This document shows, in pieces, positions 23,058 to 35,690 of a DNA stretch of 64,000 nt. The stretch lies in NCBI GenBank assembly GCA_973895155.1, contig OZ316894.1, positions 14,756,001-14,820,000 of the forward strand, written 5' to 3'. This DNA is from Marsupella aquatica (Eukaryota; Marchantiophyta). The notes under the pieces are model-generated. The model was not told where the DNA came from and made no database searches. It worked only from the letters and a program-made list of their open reading frames with translations. Position 1 is the first letter of the stretch. Every line of letters begins with the position of its first letter. The translations under genes and the position numbers were made by a program.

Positions 23058-24210
23058 TTGTTACGGACCCCCATGGGAAGCTTCTAACAAAATCTCTAGC
23101 ACCACAGCCACATCATCAAGTTCAGTCACAAAAAGGAACAATGAATGTTATCTACAAAAAACAAACGAAGTCATTTGTGTTTGATGCAAGACAAAGAAAA
23201 ACGATTATACCCAAGTAACTTGAGAAGATCAAAAAACTGAAAACTAATTTTTAGAAGAACAAATATTTGCGTCACATTAAATACCAATTTTATACATCAT
23301 CAATGATTTGTCAGTGTTTTACATAAATATACTTGATTTTTAAATTTTTTTGCAAATTTTTGAAAAACAAGCCGATAAAAATATAAATATTTAGGACCTC
23401 TTGGGTTTCACAATGTAAAACAAACTAAATAATCAAACTCCTTAGTACTTGATGAGATCTGTCAATGATAGATCCATTGGAAACTCATCACCGGCTTGAT
23501 AATATCTCCTGATGTCAAACTCATTGAAAAGTTAGAAAAACAAGAAAGTAACTCATTATTTTTGGGGTCGATTATTTCATCAGGTATCAGTGACTAATAT
23601 CAATCATTTGTCAAATTTTTTTGTGAGTCTTAGTTGCGCTATTGAGATAGAGTATTGCACCTCTGTGCATTTCAGCTAGGCAACTTAGACTCACAAAACT
23701 CTAAACTCCGTGCCTTGCCAAGATGGGCGGACAGAAGAACCAACCAAAAAACCAATTTCTTTCCTGAAAAAAAAATCCAAAGTGATTTTTCCAACAAATT
23801 AGAGCCCATACAGTACGGAAAAAGACTTGACAAAAACTCTCTTAGAAAGTTAGAGAGATTTCTATCTCCTTAGTATTCAAAATCTTACATGAAATTTGTC
23901 AATGCCAAACTCAATGTTGAGAAACTAGAAGAATTTATGAACTTATGATCTTTGTAGTACTTGACAAAAATCTTTGAATGTCACACTCATTAGAAAGGCA
24001 CAACAATTCATAAACTTATTTGGTACTTGACTAAATCTGCCAATGTGAGACTTATTGGAATCCCAAAAAAATTGATAAACTCGTGATCTCCTTGGTACGT
24101 GACAAAATTTACCAATGTGATGCTCATTCAAAACTATGAGAAATTTAGAAAATTATGACTGCTTTGAAACCTTTTGTGTAAAACTTTTACAAGCATTTTA
24201 GAAAATCTGA
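23058..24210 (-). repeat. Repeat family R1, copy 3
   Basis: The most complete copy. On the minus strand a degenerate 70-90 bp unit recurs about five times (23452-23500 and 23868-24160), with CATTGG, a TTGTCAA/TTGACAAA core and AGTACTAAGGAGATCA. It is followed by a tail (23058-23170) with GATGATGTGG and CTTCCCATGGGGGTCCGTAAC. The order is the same as in copy 1 at 10590-11295. No coding potential was found. Confidence 0.6.
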
Positions 24211-24372
24211 ACATTGAGAATGAATCCATGGAAACAATCCAAGATTGAAGTTGATCCAGGCAATTAGCTTCAATAATCAAGAAGGTATAACCAATTCAAA
24301 TAGGGGGAAGTGGGATGAACACTAATATAGAGATCCAAATTCTTTAGTCTTCCAAGTTGCTCCATGACCCAT

Positions 24373-24512
24373 AGGCTTTGTAGAACTCATGAAACAAGAC
24401 ACACATGATACAACACTTAAGAAATATTTCTGATTTTTCAATGGCTTTGTAGAACTCATGAAACACGACGCTCAATTTTGATACAACACTTCAGAAATAT
24501 TTCTGATTTTTT
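24373..24512. repeat. About 70-bp tandem duplication
   Basis: GGCTTTGTAGAACTCATGAA and the following sequence through AAATATTTCTGATTTTT is present twice, starting near 24373 and 24443, with a few substitutions and a small insertion. Confidence 0.75.
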
Positions 24513-24563
24513 TCTCATTGAATTTAAGAATAGTTATGGGAAGACTAGCCCAATGCCCGTGCG

Positions 24564-25980
24564 TTGCACGAAAGATGTCAAGGTGATAAAAGATGTCGAG
24601 AAGAGAAAAAAATAGCAAGGTGAAAAATATGTTGAGGTAATAAAAGATGTTAAGGAGAGAAAAAATGTCAAGGTGAAAAAAGATGTGAAGGTGAGAAAAA
24701 GATGTCGAGGAGAGAAAAGATGTCGAGGTGAGAAAATTTGGAAGAAAAACATGACTTGTCCAGGTTCAGAGAAAAGATGTTGAGGAGAGAAATAGATGTT
24801 GAGATGGGAAAAAAATTTGAGGAGAGAAAATATGTCAAGGTGAACAAAAGATGTGGAGGAGAGCCAAATATGTTGAGGAGAAAACGTGTGCCAAGGAGAG
24901 AAAAAAATGTTGAGCAAGAAAAGATGTAAAGTAGAGCAAACTATTTTGAGGTGAGAAAATAAACTTGACACTTTTCCACCCTCCTGAAGGGAAGGGGCAA
25001 GATGAAGCCTCTCCCTCCCTCTTTTCCCATCCATGTGCCCCCCTTCCCTTTTCTCCTTGTCTCTCCCCCTCTTTTGTTTTGCTTCCAAGGCTTTTTTTTA
25101 GACGATAAACTTCAAATTTTGTAAGACAATTGCTTTGCACGAAAGATGTCAAGGAGAGAAAAAATGCCAAGGTCAGCAAAAGCTGTTGAGGTGAGCGAGA
25201 TGTTGAGGAGAGAAAATATTTTGAGGAGAGAAAAGATGTCATGGAGGAAATGATGTTGAGTAGAGAAAAAGATGTTGAGATGGGATTGAAATAGATTTCA
25301 AGGAGAGGAGAGAAATGGTGTTGAGGAGAGAAAAGATGTTGAGATGAGAAAAACATTTCAAGGAGACAAAAGATGCTAAGGTGAGCAAAACAATGCCGAG
25401 GAGAGAAAAAATGTGGAGAGAGAAAGATTTTGAGATAAGCAAAGGGTGTTTAGGCGAGGTAAAGATATCAAGGCAAGAAAAGATGTCATGGGAGGCGACA
25501 AAGATGACATAGATGAAAATGTAAACTGCCTAAATACAAATATGAGGACACGTCAAAGACATTAATACCACACTCATGCATATGCCAACCTCATCATATA
25601 GAACATTTTTGGTCAACCTTGCAAGACCCTCCTCATAATTTGGAAGCAAGACCGTAATACTTGTAGAAGATGTCGAGGTGAGGAAAAAATGTTGAAGGGA
25701 GCAAAAGATATCAGGTAGAGGGAAAGATGTCAAGGCAACACAAAGATGTTCAGGTGATGCAAAGAAATGTACGCAAGTGTTGCACAAAAGATGTTGAGGC
25801 AAGGAAAAGATGTCAAGACGAAGTCGAGGTGAGGAAAGTATGTTGAGGAAAGAAAAGATGTGAAGGCAAGACAATGATGTGGAGGCAAGGGATAAATGTG
25901 AAGGGAAGACAAAGATGTCAAGACAACGCAAATAAATAAAGGCGAGCTCATTCCCCATGCATTGCACAAAAAATATCATT
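24564..25980. repeat. Degenerate minisatellite, core AAAAGATGTCGAGGTGAG
   Basis: Most of this stretch is built from diverged units of 18-20 bp around AAAAGATGTCGAGG(T/A)GAG. It is interrupted by CT-rich sequence at 24960-25130 and by unrelated sequence at about 25500-25660. Blocks start or end at a recurring TTGCACGAAAGATGTC-like motif at 24564, 25135, 25780 and 25962. Long minus-strand frames across it (for example 24534-25088 and 25530-26033) translate to low-complexity HLFSPRHLF-type repeats and reflect the repeat phase. I do not regard them as genes. Confidence 0.8.
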
Positions 25981-27400
25981 GTATAAATATGTTCTTGGTA
26001 ATGGTAATGGTATAAATATGTTCTTATATACACAAAAGCTCACATTGATTGGTAAAGATGTCCTTGTGAAAATCATATTGTTATGCAAAAGATGCTCTGA
26101 AGGAAAAATGTCATTATGTCCAAAAATTGTTATGTAAATAATGTTGTTGCATTTAGGGTTTGGTTGCATAAAATAAGTCTTGCTGCAAACTATTTAGTTT
26201 TGTAAATAATAAATTGTTGCCATCTCACATCCCATGCTCTTGCCATGCATGGTTGCACAAAGTGATCAGTTTTTAGTTTTTTAATTTAATTTTAATTTTG
26301 CTGTGCACTAAAACATGAAACTATCCGCTGTTGTTTTCCTTCTCTTTTCGCCATCTCTTCTTACTTTTCTCCATGTATTAAACTCTCCATGTGTCAATTT
26401 CTCTCTATCCCCTTGCCTATTGTCATATCTTTTGGGGAGTGTACTAATTATACTCCAATATAACCTCCATGATGAAAACCAAAAAGTATATTTTAATTAG
26501 CTCCATAATCATTGTACTTTCAAGTACAATTATGAGCAAGTGTAATTAAAGCATGTAAAGTGGTCAGCTGAACCTTGGTTTCTACCGTGGTCACAATCAT
26601 GTACTTTTTAAGTTTGCATGTGAGATAGAAATGAGAGGAGACACTTGGATGATTTTGGTGTCATCCAATGATTATTAAAAATATTATTTTCAATGAACGA
26701 TCTGGATTTGTTCCTGCCTTTTCAGATATTCTTAAGCAGACAAGCCCAGAAATGGGCGGGTTCCATATAATAGAAGTAGTTGGGGTCCAAAAACTAATAG
26801 ATTGTAGATGTGAACTTAGTTTTTCTATGCAGTTAAATTTGATAGGTCTATTATGCTGGTCCAAATTCATAGCCGTTTTTATTGAGAATATTGTTTTAAA
26901 TTCCAAGTAGTGGTGATGTGAACTCTTCTAAGTAATGGTAGATATTAACTCGTCTATTCTGCTTTATTTCCTGGGTGAAAACAAAGCTGTGTGGTTCAAA
27001 ACTGGAACGGATATTTCGGCATTTGAGGTAACTTCAATCTTTGCAATAAAATTAATTAATTATTCCTTTTCGAGTTAAGAAATGGCTTAGAGAAATTGTT
27101 AACCGTTTATAGGTTCTTCATTACTTGGGCAATGAAAACAATTAATTATTTATCCTTTGGAGTGGAAATAGTGCGGTAACCCCGTTAACCTATTCACCTA
27201 GGGTCAATTGTCGTGCGTTAGCCACAATAATTATCCTAAACATTCCCGATAGAAGGGATCATCGAGAGAAAGGAAACGACGAGGAAAAGGTTCATAAAGT
27301 ACATCCCAAGAAAAAGAAAATCAGGCATTCTAGTGTGGCCGTAGTTCTTAGGTGACATCACGCTGAAACAGCCAGACCCCGTGGGGTATTGGGGCGCACC
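25981..27400. other. Intergenic DNA
   Basis: No recognisable gene. A short GGTAATGGTAATGG run near 25999 resembles the LINE tail repeat on the minus strand, but no LINE body adjoins it. Confidence 0.5.
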
Positions 27401-27401
27401 A

Positions 27402-27550
27402 CAAAAAGTAGTACCTTTCATTATTGGCCTTTAAACTTGGGCACGAAATACTACCACAGTCGCAGTCACAACTCACCACCAAAAGTGGTACCTTTTATTA
27501 GAGGCCTATAAACTTGGGCACGAAATACTCCCACAGTCGCAGTCACAACT
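27402..27550. repeat. 76-bp tandem duplication
   Basis: Two copies of a 73-76 bp unit containing AAACTTGGGCACGAAATACT and CCACAGTCGCAGTCACAACT start near 27402 and 27478. They differ at several positions. Confidence 0.8.
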
Positions 27551-28487
27551 GAGACGGAGTGTTGAAAGGCAGAGTCTTATGAAAGGCAAAGACTAAGACT
27601 GAGAAATGGCAGGAAGTTGAAAAAATCCTAAACATTCGAAAGGAAACAAATAGCTTATCAACATTTGACGAGGTACAATACAAAGTCACGCTTACTATAC
27701 CTTGTCAGCCATCTCGTCCACTTACTGTAGCGTTTCGTGAATTACAAAGCAGCAACGTCTCACTCATATATTTACACGTCTGGGGAAGTATCCTCATCCA
27801 GCATAGCATGGCATTTATACCAGAAAAGCACCAGCAATCAACGGAACTAACCTTACATTTGCATTTTAAGAAAGATTCCAATCTAGATTTCAAAGGGATT
27901 ATCTAAATTTGCTTGCAGACCTTCCTGAGTTGCGCTCGAAGACATGAAGATTAGCTTCATGAACAGGTATGTTGTGTGTATGAACGGTACCAGAGTAGAT
28001 ATTTCAAGAAATAAGACCACGTATATTCAATAACACCTCCACGGACAAAGAAAGTATGAAATGTTCAACCCAATGGAAAAAAACTTCCAGAGGATGACAA
28101 TGTCTAAAGGACCTACTGGACTCGCGGAATGATTGAAAGGTCCATTCATCAAAATCAATAAGACCTCGAGATTGGATATTCTGCATCCCTATTCTCATGA
28201 CCTAGTGATATGAGCTGTTGGATCAAGTGCACCAAAAATAGCTGCACTGAAATCCTCCACATGCTGCTAGTTTACAAATTAGTCATGAAATCGAATTCCT
28301 TACATCACAAAACACAGCTAATTACTAGCCATTCCCTGGATAGACGGACTATACCTTGGCAGCAGGCACGGTAGTCTGCTCCAAAAAGAAAATTCAACTC
28401 CTTGGAGCAACGAGTTTCAAAATGAAGTCTGCCATCGTCTTTTGACCCGCCTCTAAATGGATGCTCGGGGCTAATACACACTTTGAA
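27551..28487. other. 3' flank of the IDD gene
   Basis: No separate gene is recognisable. The minus-strand 3' untranslated region of the IDD gene must lie here, but I cannot place the polyadenylation site. Confidence 0.4.
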
Positions 28488-31400
28488 CTAGGACCCATCC
28501 CAAGACTTTCCCGGAGACGGTTGTCCACTTGTCCCAACTGACCTCTGCTGATTGTTAAAACCCATATCTACCCCACCCTGGACAGAGGCAATACCAGCAA
28601 CTTGAACATCCCTTTGCGAGAGAGCCCTGCCAGGCATACTGGTAGTTGTTGCTCCAACCCCTAGGAAATCTCGAGTAAACCTATCTCCACCGTCCTCTGT
28701 TTTTCCTAAACCTGGTAACATAGATGAAGGCAAGCCTTGCTGACCCTGGGAAACTCCATGCGGTTGCTGTAAATTGAGTTGTTGCTGCTGTTGAGGGCCC
28801 ATGTTATCATTTCCTTGCTGCATACGATGCTGCATTGGGCTACTAGGAGGCATCATTCCTCCCAAATTCCCAGATCCCCCGCTAATAGATACGGGATATA
28901 TAGGAGGCATGTTACCCATAGAGCCACTGAATTGTGTCACCGAGTTTAAGTATTCCTGATGTTCATTTGGCCTCCCCTGGCCACTTCCAAACACTGCTGG
29001 CTGCAAAGAACTTCCCATACCTTGAGATCCAGGCGAAGGATCTCCAGGTCTCCGCATCATGTTGTTGTGTAGTCCACTAACACCTGAAATGGGTGGGAGA
29101 GATGCTGCCCTACCCTGATCTTGTCGATTAGGACCTTGCCATAATGCACCCAAGGCGATTGAGTTGTTGTCGTTACCTCCCCCTCCTTGGCTTCCTTGTC
29201 CACCTCCTCCTGGTCCTCCTCCCATTCCAAAGCCTCTTAACAAAGAAGTATTACTCGTAGAGGCACCCATCTGGGCTGCCTTTTGAAGAAGAGCAGTGGC
29301 CGACATCTGTGCAGTTGATGTATGCTGCTGCTGGTTCAGAATAGACGGCAGTGAGGTGGCAGTCCCTGCACCGTTGTTGGCTGCGGCTGTGCTCGAAGAC
29401 ATCCCTGCCGCAGAGGACAGCGAAAGCCCTTGAGCACCAGGTCCAACTCTATCAAACCGGTTCAGTGCTCCACCGCCCCCAAAATCGGTGAACCCAGGAG
29501 ACATACCCCCCATTCCCACATTGCCTCCAGATTGCCCTGCTCCACCGGAGCCTTGAATTCCTGGTAACCCATTCCCTGATGCGAATAGATTGGCGAAAAT
29601 GCTTCCCTGTGCAGACGACATCTGCATCATTCCACCCGAAGGCCTAGGGGCCTGCGGGATGTCGAACTTGTTAGACCCTCCCATCATATTTGACACTCCT
29701 GATCCGTGCTGCTGCACCTTCGGAGGTTGCATAAGGAAAGGAGAATTCGAATCCATGGGACTCATCTGTGAGTTCCCTCCCATGTTAACTTGGGAGCCTC
29801 CCATAAGACCCGGAGGACCTGGGCCCGGGCCTGACCATAGAGAAAGCCGAGGAGGTGGTCCTGAACCAGGTGTGGTTGGACCTGATCCAGGCGCTCCCGG
29901 TTGCCCCCACCGTCCCGGAAGCATAGACAGTCCACCCTCACCCATACCCATACCAGGAAGATTACCTGCCATGCCCGGCCGTGGAGGGTCCATTTGTGCC
30001 CCGCGAATGGTGACATTCGCACTACGTGGACTTGATGGAGCACCGATCACTGACATTCCACCAGCAGATGGGCCTGCCCCAAGGCTATGATCTCCAACCG
30101 AAACCTGGCCTGGTTTGCCGCCTGACACCCTTGCGCTCTCCTCAGCCAAAGCGTCGCAAAATGCTCGATGAGTGATGAAGCTGTCTCTCCTGTTCCAGAG
30201 ATGAACATTCATCCTAGTTAGATTCAAGAGTCATACATCGCCCCACATTCCGCGCCATCTTGCGACTGGCAGATGACATTTCTTGCGAGGGCTAAGCTTA
30301 ACAACAGAAGAGACAAACAAGGAACCTCAGCACATGTCCATGGTCGCTGCCCACTACACATTGCAACTGCAGACATATGAAGAGAACAGATAAACATCCT
30401 CCACCCGAGAACTGGTTTGGACTGCATGCCAAGGCAAGCGACAGCTTTGGGCCGGTGATATTGACAATGTTGGAAAACAGCGAGCGCAAGGGGGAGCTCG
30501 TCAACATCAAGTTTCCCCTTGGTCTCGCCTCTCAACCTGAAATGATCTCCTTGCGAAAGTCCATGCAGAAGGACTTCCAACACGGCAGGAACTCGTAATC
30601 TTGGGTTATTTTCTCAACCTTTTAGAATCTGTTCAACGAGCTAGTAACAAACGAGAAAATGATGTGACAAACTAACCTGGAAAACAATGTTCCACAGTCA
30701 CATCGATATTCGCGAGTTCCACAGGTTTTGGAGTGAGCTTTCCAGTCTGATTGGACGGCGTAGCGCTTGGAGCACTTGTCACACTTCCACTTTTTTTCTC
30801 CGTGCTTTCGACAGAAATGCTTCTTGATTCCCGTAAGATCGCCTAGAGCCCGAGCTGGATCGTGATGGACGCAGGACGGCTCTGGACAAATGTAAACTCG
30901 TTTGCGAATCTCCTTACTGGTCCGCTGCCTCAACTTCCACGGCAAATTGTGTCCACGTCTATGCAGTTGAAGGTTCTGATCGCGCTGGAAACCCTTGTTA
31001 CAAATTTCACACACAAACCTATTCGTCGCCATCAACGTTTTAGGAGACAAGGCAATAACTTCAGCCTCCGGATCTGCGCGATCAGATGTCACTGAAGTCA
31101 TTGACAGCTCACAAATGCTACCAAGAAGACTCCAACAGCTGACAGGAGGCCCCCACACTGCAAATGTCTATCCCACAACCCAGACCGCACAAAACAGAGA
31201 GCTGTAGGAAAGATGATACGGGGAACTGCAAAGACCTCCCGCAACCACAGCAACGTTATCCCCGAGCCAGCCTACGCACTAGAACGGGCGGTGGATACGA
31301 AACTGTGGCAAGAAGCACCTGGAAACCACATAAAAAATTCGTCGAAACAGTTCGGAGCAACATAGGGTCGCGTAAGAGCCGAAATCCATAACATCGGGCC

Positions 31401-32078
31401 GTCACAACCGGAAGATAGACACTTCAAGTCGTGCCCTCTGCCGATGTCAATGGAAGAGCTAGAACGATAACGAATCCGCCCCAACAACCTGGGCGGATCT
31501 ACCCCGTCACATGTTCCCATAGTCAAAGGTGAACCAAACCTGCTCATCGTCAGGGACACCCTTCAAGACGTCACAAGCGCAGGTTCTGTCCTCCCGGTAC
31601 TGCTGCGAGAGAAGATCCTAAGGACAGCACAACTCCCTCAAGGCAGAGCAGATGGCGCATCTACATAACAAAATAGCCCTAGACATATCTTGAACGAAAA
31701 GCTTACAGTAGATTTTTCTGAGATAAATTAGTCACACAGGCACGACAATCACAGCAAATCTGCGCAGCCGCCATTAGTTGGACAAGAAACGCACACTACA
31801 ATGTGGATAAAGTGCGATGGTAAGGAGAACTCAAAAGTGTCAGATCAAAGGAGAAGATCACTGAAGTCTAAAGGCAGACCTGGTGTTCCTGGGAGATTTC
31901 GTTTGCGCTTGACAACGAGTTGTCCAGTAGCAGTACTGGTCGTTGTCGTGGTAGGGGTCGCTGGAGTGGCACCGCTGTTTGTTTGTCCTCCAGAAGATAG
32001 AGCCACCGCGCCATCGCCACGAGCCCCCGACGACACACTAGCTTCCCCCGATGCCGAGGTAAGATTGGAGAGGGTCAT
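28488..32078 (-). CDS. IDD/BIRD-family C2H2 zinc-finger transcription factor
   Basis: Coding exons are 32078-31880, 31073-30677 and 30189-28488, giving 765 residues. Both introns have GT-AG ends, and splicing restores the family's invariant text across each junction. A basic KRKR lies at residues 57-60 before NLPGTP. The four-finger ID domain follows: ZF1 at 88-108 (C2H2), ZF2 at 129-157, ZF3 at 164-184 (C2HC) and ZF4 at 191-210 (C2HC). The C-terminal half is Gly/Met/Ser/Gln-rich and carries the family motifs MSATALLQKAA (about 494-504) and TRDFLG (about 704-709). IDD proteins are nuclear regulators that bind DNA through the fingers and partner with GRAS proteins such as DELLA and SCARECROW. 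The start is the first in-frame ATG, before TLSNLTSASGEASVSS; upstream in frame lies only a TTG and then a stop. The length exceeds the common 400-600 residues because of the long low-complexity tail. Which IDD it is cannot be told. Confidence 0.93.
30190..30676 (-). other. IDD intron 2 (487 bp)
   Basis: The donor is AG|GTTAGT and the acceptor AACAG|G. It splits the codon between the GTLFS and RDSFITH segments inside zinc finger 4, a position I associate with the family. A chance ORF on the minus strand at 30224-30583 lies wholly in this intron. Confidence 0.85.
31074..31879 (-). other. IDD intron 1 (806 bp)
   Basis: The donor is CCAG|GTCTGC and the acceptor GCGCAG|ATCC. Splicing joins NLPGTP to DPEAEVIALSPKTL, the invariant sequence ahead of finger 1. 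It is long compared with intron 2 and relatively GC-rich. I saw no element inserted in it. Confidence 0.85.
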
Positions 32079-33300
32079 GGTCGAGAGTCCGTGTTCGCTA
32101 CTCTTCGGACTTCTTACTCCCCCGCCTTGTGGATCCAATGCTAGAGCCCCTCCTCACTTGGCCGTCCTCCCCGGCCAGGTGCCATAGCTGATGCGCCGTA
32201 TGAGCTAAGCTAAATCAAATGAGAGAGGCTCTGGCTTCTTGTGACGAAGATGATGAGACGTCAACAGTCGCAACGACTTTCCTGTACCGCGAGGCACGCA
32301 GACTATCTCGTTCTTAGTGCTACTTATCACGAAGCGTGGAGCGACCTGTATACTTGACAAACTTGAGGTACCAGGACGGACGAAGAACTGCACGCCAACA
32401 ACACGATATTGTACCGTTTGCAACCTTTATGTTCACACAGCCCCCAACAGCCGCCCAGGAAACCCCAGGCGGCCCCGTCCGATGAGCGAGAAAAGGAGGC
32501 AACGGAGTCTAACGAAAGAACTCGGCGATGGAAGGCCCACAGGTGTGTGTGCACTTCGCTACTCCTGGCCAGGGTTCTCTACAACTACTCTTCACTCTAG
32601 CTCCTGCTTCTCCCCTCTGCCAGTCGCCAGGCAGGAAAGAATCGGCCCACACTCTGTATTTCCCTGACAACAAATGGTATTTCTCCTCAATCCTCACACA
32701 TAATCGATTGATTAGTCTGTCGGAGGTACTGTCGACGAACGCAGGACAGACCAACAAGTCGAAAATCTGGATTGATGTGGTAAGAGAAAGGGACCGAAGG
32801 GATTGCAGACAAGGCGGGCACTTTGTGGTGCGGGGCGAGGCCGTTGAATCGGCCACAATAGTATTTGAGCCGGCCTTGCAATGCTCGAATGATCCATGGC
32901 ACCATGTCATTCATGATGCAGGAATATCATTCTGTGAGACCACCTTGGAACACCCGCATCCCATCCCATCTAGGACCATGCATCAAATCCTGCCACATGG
33001 CCACTTCCCGTACAGCCGTCACCGGTTCTTCACCTGAAATATTCCCCGGCTGTCCTCTTTGCGAAGGGCCGGATGGAGACAGGAGTGCCGGGTATCCGAC
33101 TTTACCGTGGCAGGAAATACCCCGGGAAAACTTTGCTACAAATCTGACACTTCAAACTGGCCTCCAACGTACGTCCCGCAGTGGCCGACGTACATGCACA
33201 TTCGTTTTTCTTAACTTTTCCTTGCAGTTGTGTCCTGTAGTCACTATCGTATCATGACAAGCTGCGGTCAAAGTCTCAAACCCTCAAACCCGGTTTAACC
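32079..33300. promoter_or_regulatory. 5' flank of the IDD gene (5' UTR and promoter region)
   Basis: GC-rich non-repetitive sequence upstream of the IDD start codon. Short ORFs occur on both strands without family matches, and one upstream ATG near 32186 is out of frame with the IDD coding sequence and stops quickly, so the 5' leader may carry an upstream ORF. I find no convincing TATA box on the minus strand. The region ends where AT-rich repeat-like sequence resumes at about 33300. Confidence 0.4.
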
Positions 33301-35690
33301 TCGGTCCGTCGATTTTTTTGTGGATAGGGTCACGCAATTAAGGGGGATGTCCTTACTCGAGATCCTCCAACGATAGTTAATTAAGTAAGATCCAAACCAT
33401 AGTTCTAGTCTTGAACTTGTTTAATGAGCCGAACATTTTATAAATAAATTGAAGTTCTTTTTTCCCCATATCCATGAAAACTACTGTACCGGTTGATCTT
33501 CGCATCGGGACAACCTTTATTGGGTTTCCCACTTTCTCTATTTTTCTCGAAAGAAAGTAGCAAATAAACTGGTTTCTCACTTTAGCTTGCCTATTATCGT
33601 CCATTCTAATTTCTGGATGTCTTGTTCTCATCACTACCCCTACCCCAGCCGTATTTAGAACTGATACTAGACGGACAGTCCCATTAACTCCAAGACGGCA
33701 AATTTTCACCTCCAGCAGAACAAGTTTGACTAATGACAAGAATAAAGGGAGGAGGGTTATGATAATCACGGGGCTGCCTTGGATGTACTTATCGGGATGT
33801 CCGTACAGTGACTATGCATAGATCAGTAAGTTGTCCAGTTGTTCAAATTTGTCTGGCTTTTGTGAAAATAGTTTGGCTAAAGTAATTATTATTAGTTTGT
33901 TTTGCTTGAATATCTTATTGGTCTGTAAATTATAAGACAGGAAGCGAGCCCACCGACAGGAAAGGCCGAGGTTAGAGTTTAGGGGGAGCAGAGCAAACGA
34001 TACTCCTACGCGAAGGCAAGATCGAAGACATAGAGCAAGCACGACAGCTCAACGACAACCAAACAACACATAGCTAGGGAAAGGGAGACATAGGCTGAAT
34101 TTGTGGAGCAGTGTGAGATTTCATATTGGAGTGCTGTCGTGATGGAGCTCCAGGCCGAATTGTCAGGGTTTGCCAAGGAAAAGGTGAGACAAATTCTGAA
34201 GGGGGAGATAGATCAGAAGTCTCAAGCACTTTATCATCTGCAAATAGAACGAGGAAAGTATCACTGCAATGGAAACAAAATTCATGGGAGCCCCAGTGCA
34301 CACTCGGTAAGGAAGAGCATTGGATTTCAAGGGAAGCTAGGACTAGATTTCAACTGTGGTCAAAGAGTTCAGTACAAAGGGGAGGGTATGAAGATTGTAA
34401 ATTGTTTAGTTAGGGAGGTAAGTTGTACATACCAGGGTGGAGAAGAAAACCCAGTCAATCCATAGAACATTTAGTATACAGGAACATACTCTTGACAGGG
34501 CATTGTGAACCATAATGCCCCCAAAACAAGAATTTTAGGTCAAGTTTGAGAGTCTATTATTGCCCATAAATGCTCAGGTAATAGGAAGTTAATACATTTA
34601 AAAGCCTAAAATACTTTCATCTTTCTAATTTTAGTAAAAGCAGAGGAGAAATCTAATCATGTGCATTTTTGTTCATAAATGCCCTCAAAATTACAAAGAG
34701 AACAATCATGAACGGCATAGGGATAGATTATCATAAGGCCGTTGGAAAATGCTGAAATTATTAATTCTTTGGAAGTCTGCTAATAAACCCAAATGTCTTC
34801 TTTTAAAACCCAATTTGGAAAGGACGGGAGCAAAAAACATTTATTGTCAGTGGCCTAATGTTTTCCCCCACTTGATCTCCAAGACAACTATCCATGTGTG
34901 CATTGGAGGATTTGAACATAGTTCAAAATTTTCACTTTCCATTATAAAAGCCTTTGTTAATTTTTGCAATTAAAAGAAATTAAGGTCTCCTGTTTGTTTA
35001 ATGCTTTTGGTATTTGTTATCTCTAGTGACTAAATGATTCTTAGCCATTTCCAAAGTACACTTGGAAATTATGCAAACAATAAGTACGGTATATCACATT
35101 AGACAACGGTCTCCAAAATTCAAACTAAGGCAACAACCATGAATCCAACTTGCAACTGAGAAGGGGTTCCTTAGTATACTGGCTTGAAGCCCTCATGCAC
35201 GTGGAAAAGACAATCTCCTGCTAATGCCATTCTCCTCCATCCACAAAATATTACGCTGCAAAGGGGAGTAGCAAAAATTGCAAGAAACACAACCAGCAAT
35301 TGGGAAATAGTCGTCCCCTATCTCCATATTATTATATTTTCAAATAAAACCCACGGGAAAAGGGGCCAAACAAGCCAACAAAAGGCCACAGCCAAAATGA
35401 AGGACAACTAAAAGAGAAAAACCCAAAAAGAGGTCAAAGAGAAGTCTCCGAGACAAGCCAAGGAGAATCACTAAGAGTCACTAAAAGAAGGCAAAAAGGA
35501 TAAACCTGCAGGAAGGACAGCAAAAATACAAGAGGCCAACATACAGATCTCTACACTAGGCCTCTCTCAGCTGTACAGCGAAACATCAGAGCGCAAAATT
35601 CACCTTAATCGTTCCTGGTTTACTATCTCTTTAATCCTTAGTAGCCTTGTGTATTTCCTACTTGGGCCAGTTGCTTCACTGAGATCGTGT
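33301..35690. other. Intergenic DNA
   Basis: No recognisable gene. A plus-strand frame at 34103-34465 and its overlapping alternatives lack motifs. A short sequence with AAAACCCACGGGAA and GGCCAAA near 35347-35400 recurs at about 39813-39890, marking a minor dispersed repeat. Confidence 0.45.

Noticed and set aside
24534-26033. Long minus-strand frames of 167-184 codons
   Set aside because: They are translations of the minisatellite (HLFSPRHLF-type repeats), with no independent coding signal.
29590-30090. 166-codon plus-strand frame opposite IDD exon 3
   Set aside because: It is the reverse-complement shadow of the Gly/Pro-rich exon and has no motif of its own.
32079-32138. Upstream start of the IDD protein at 32138
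   Set aside because: The codon there is TTG and an in-frame stop lies just upstream. The first ATG in frame is at 32078 and begins the sequence typical of the family.
32317-33257. Several overlapping 60-170 codon frames upstream of the IDD gene
   Set aside because: They occur on both strands with no motifs. GC-rich sequence has few stops, so long chance frames are expected.
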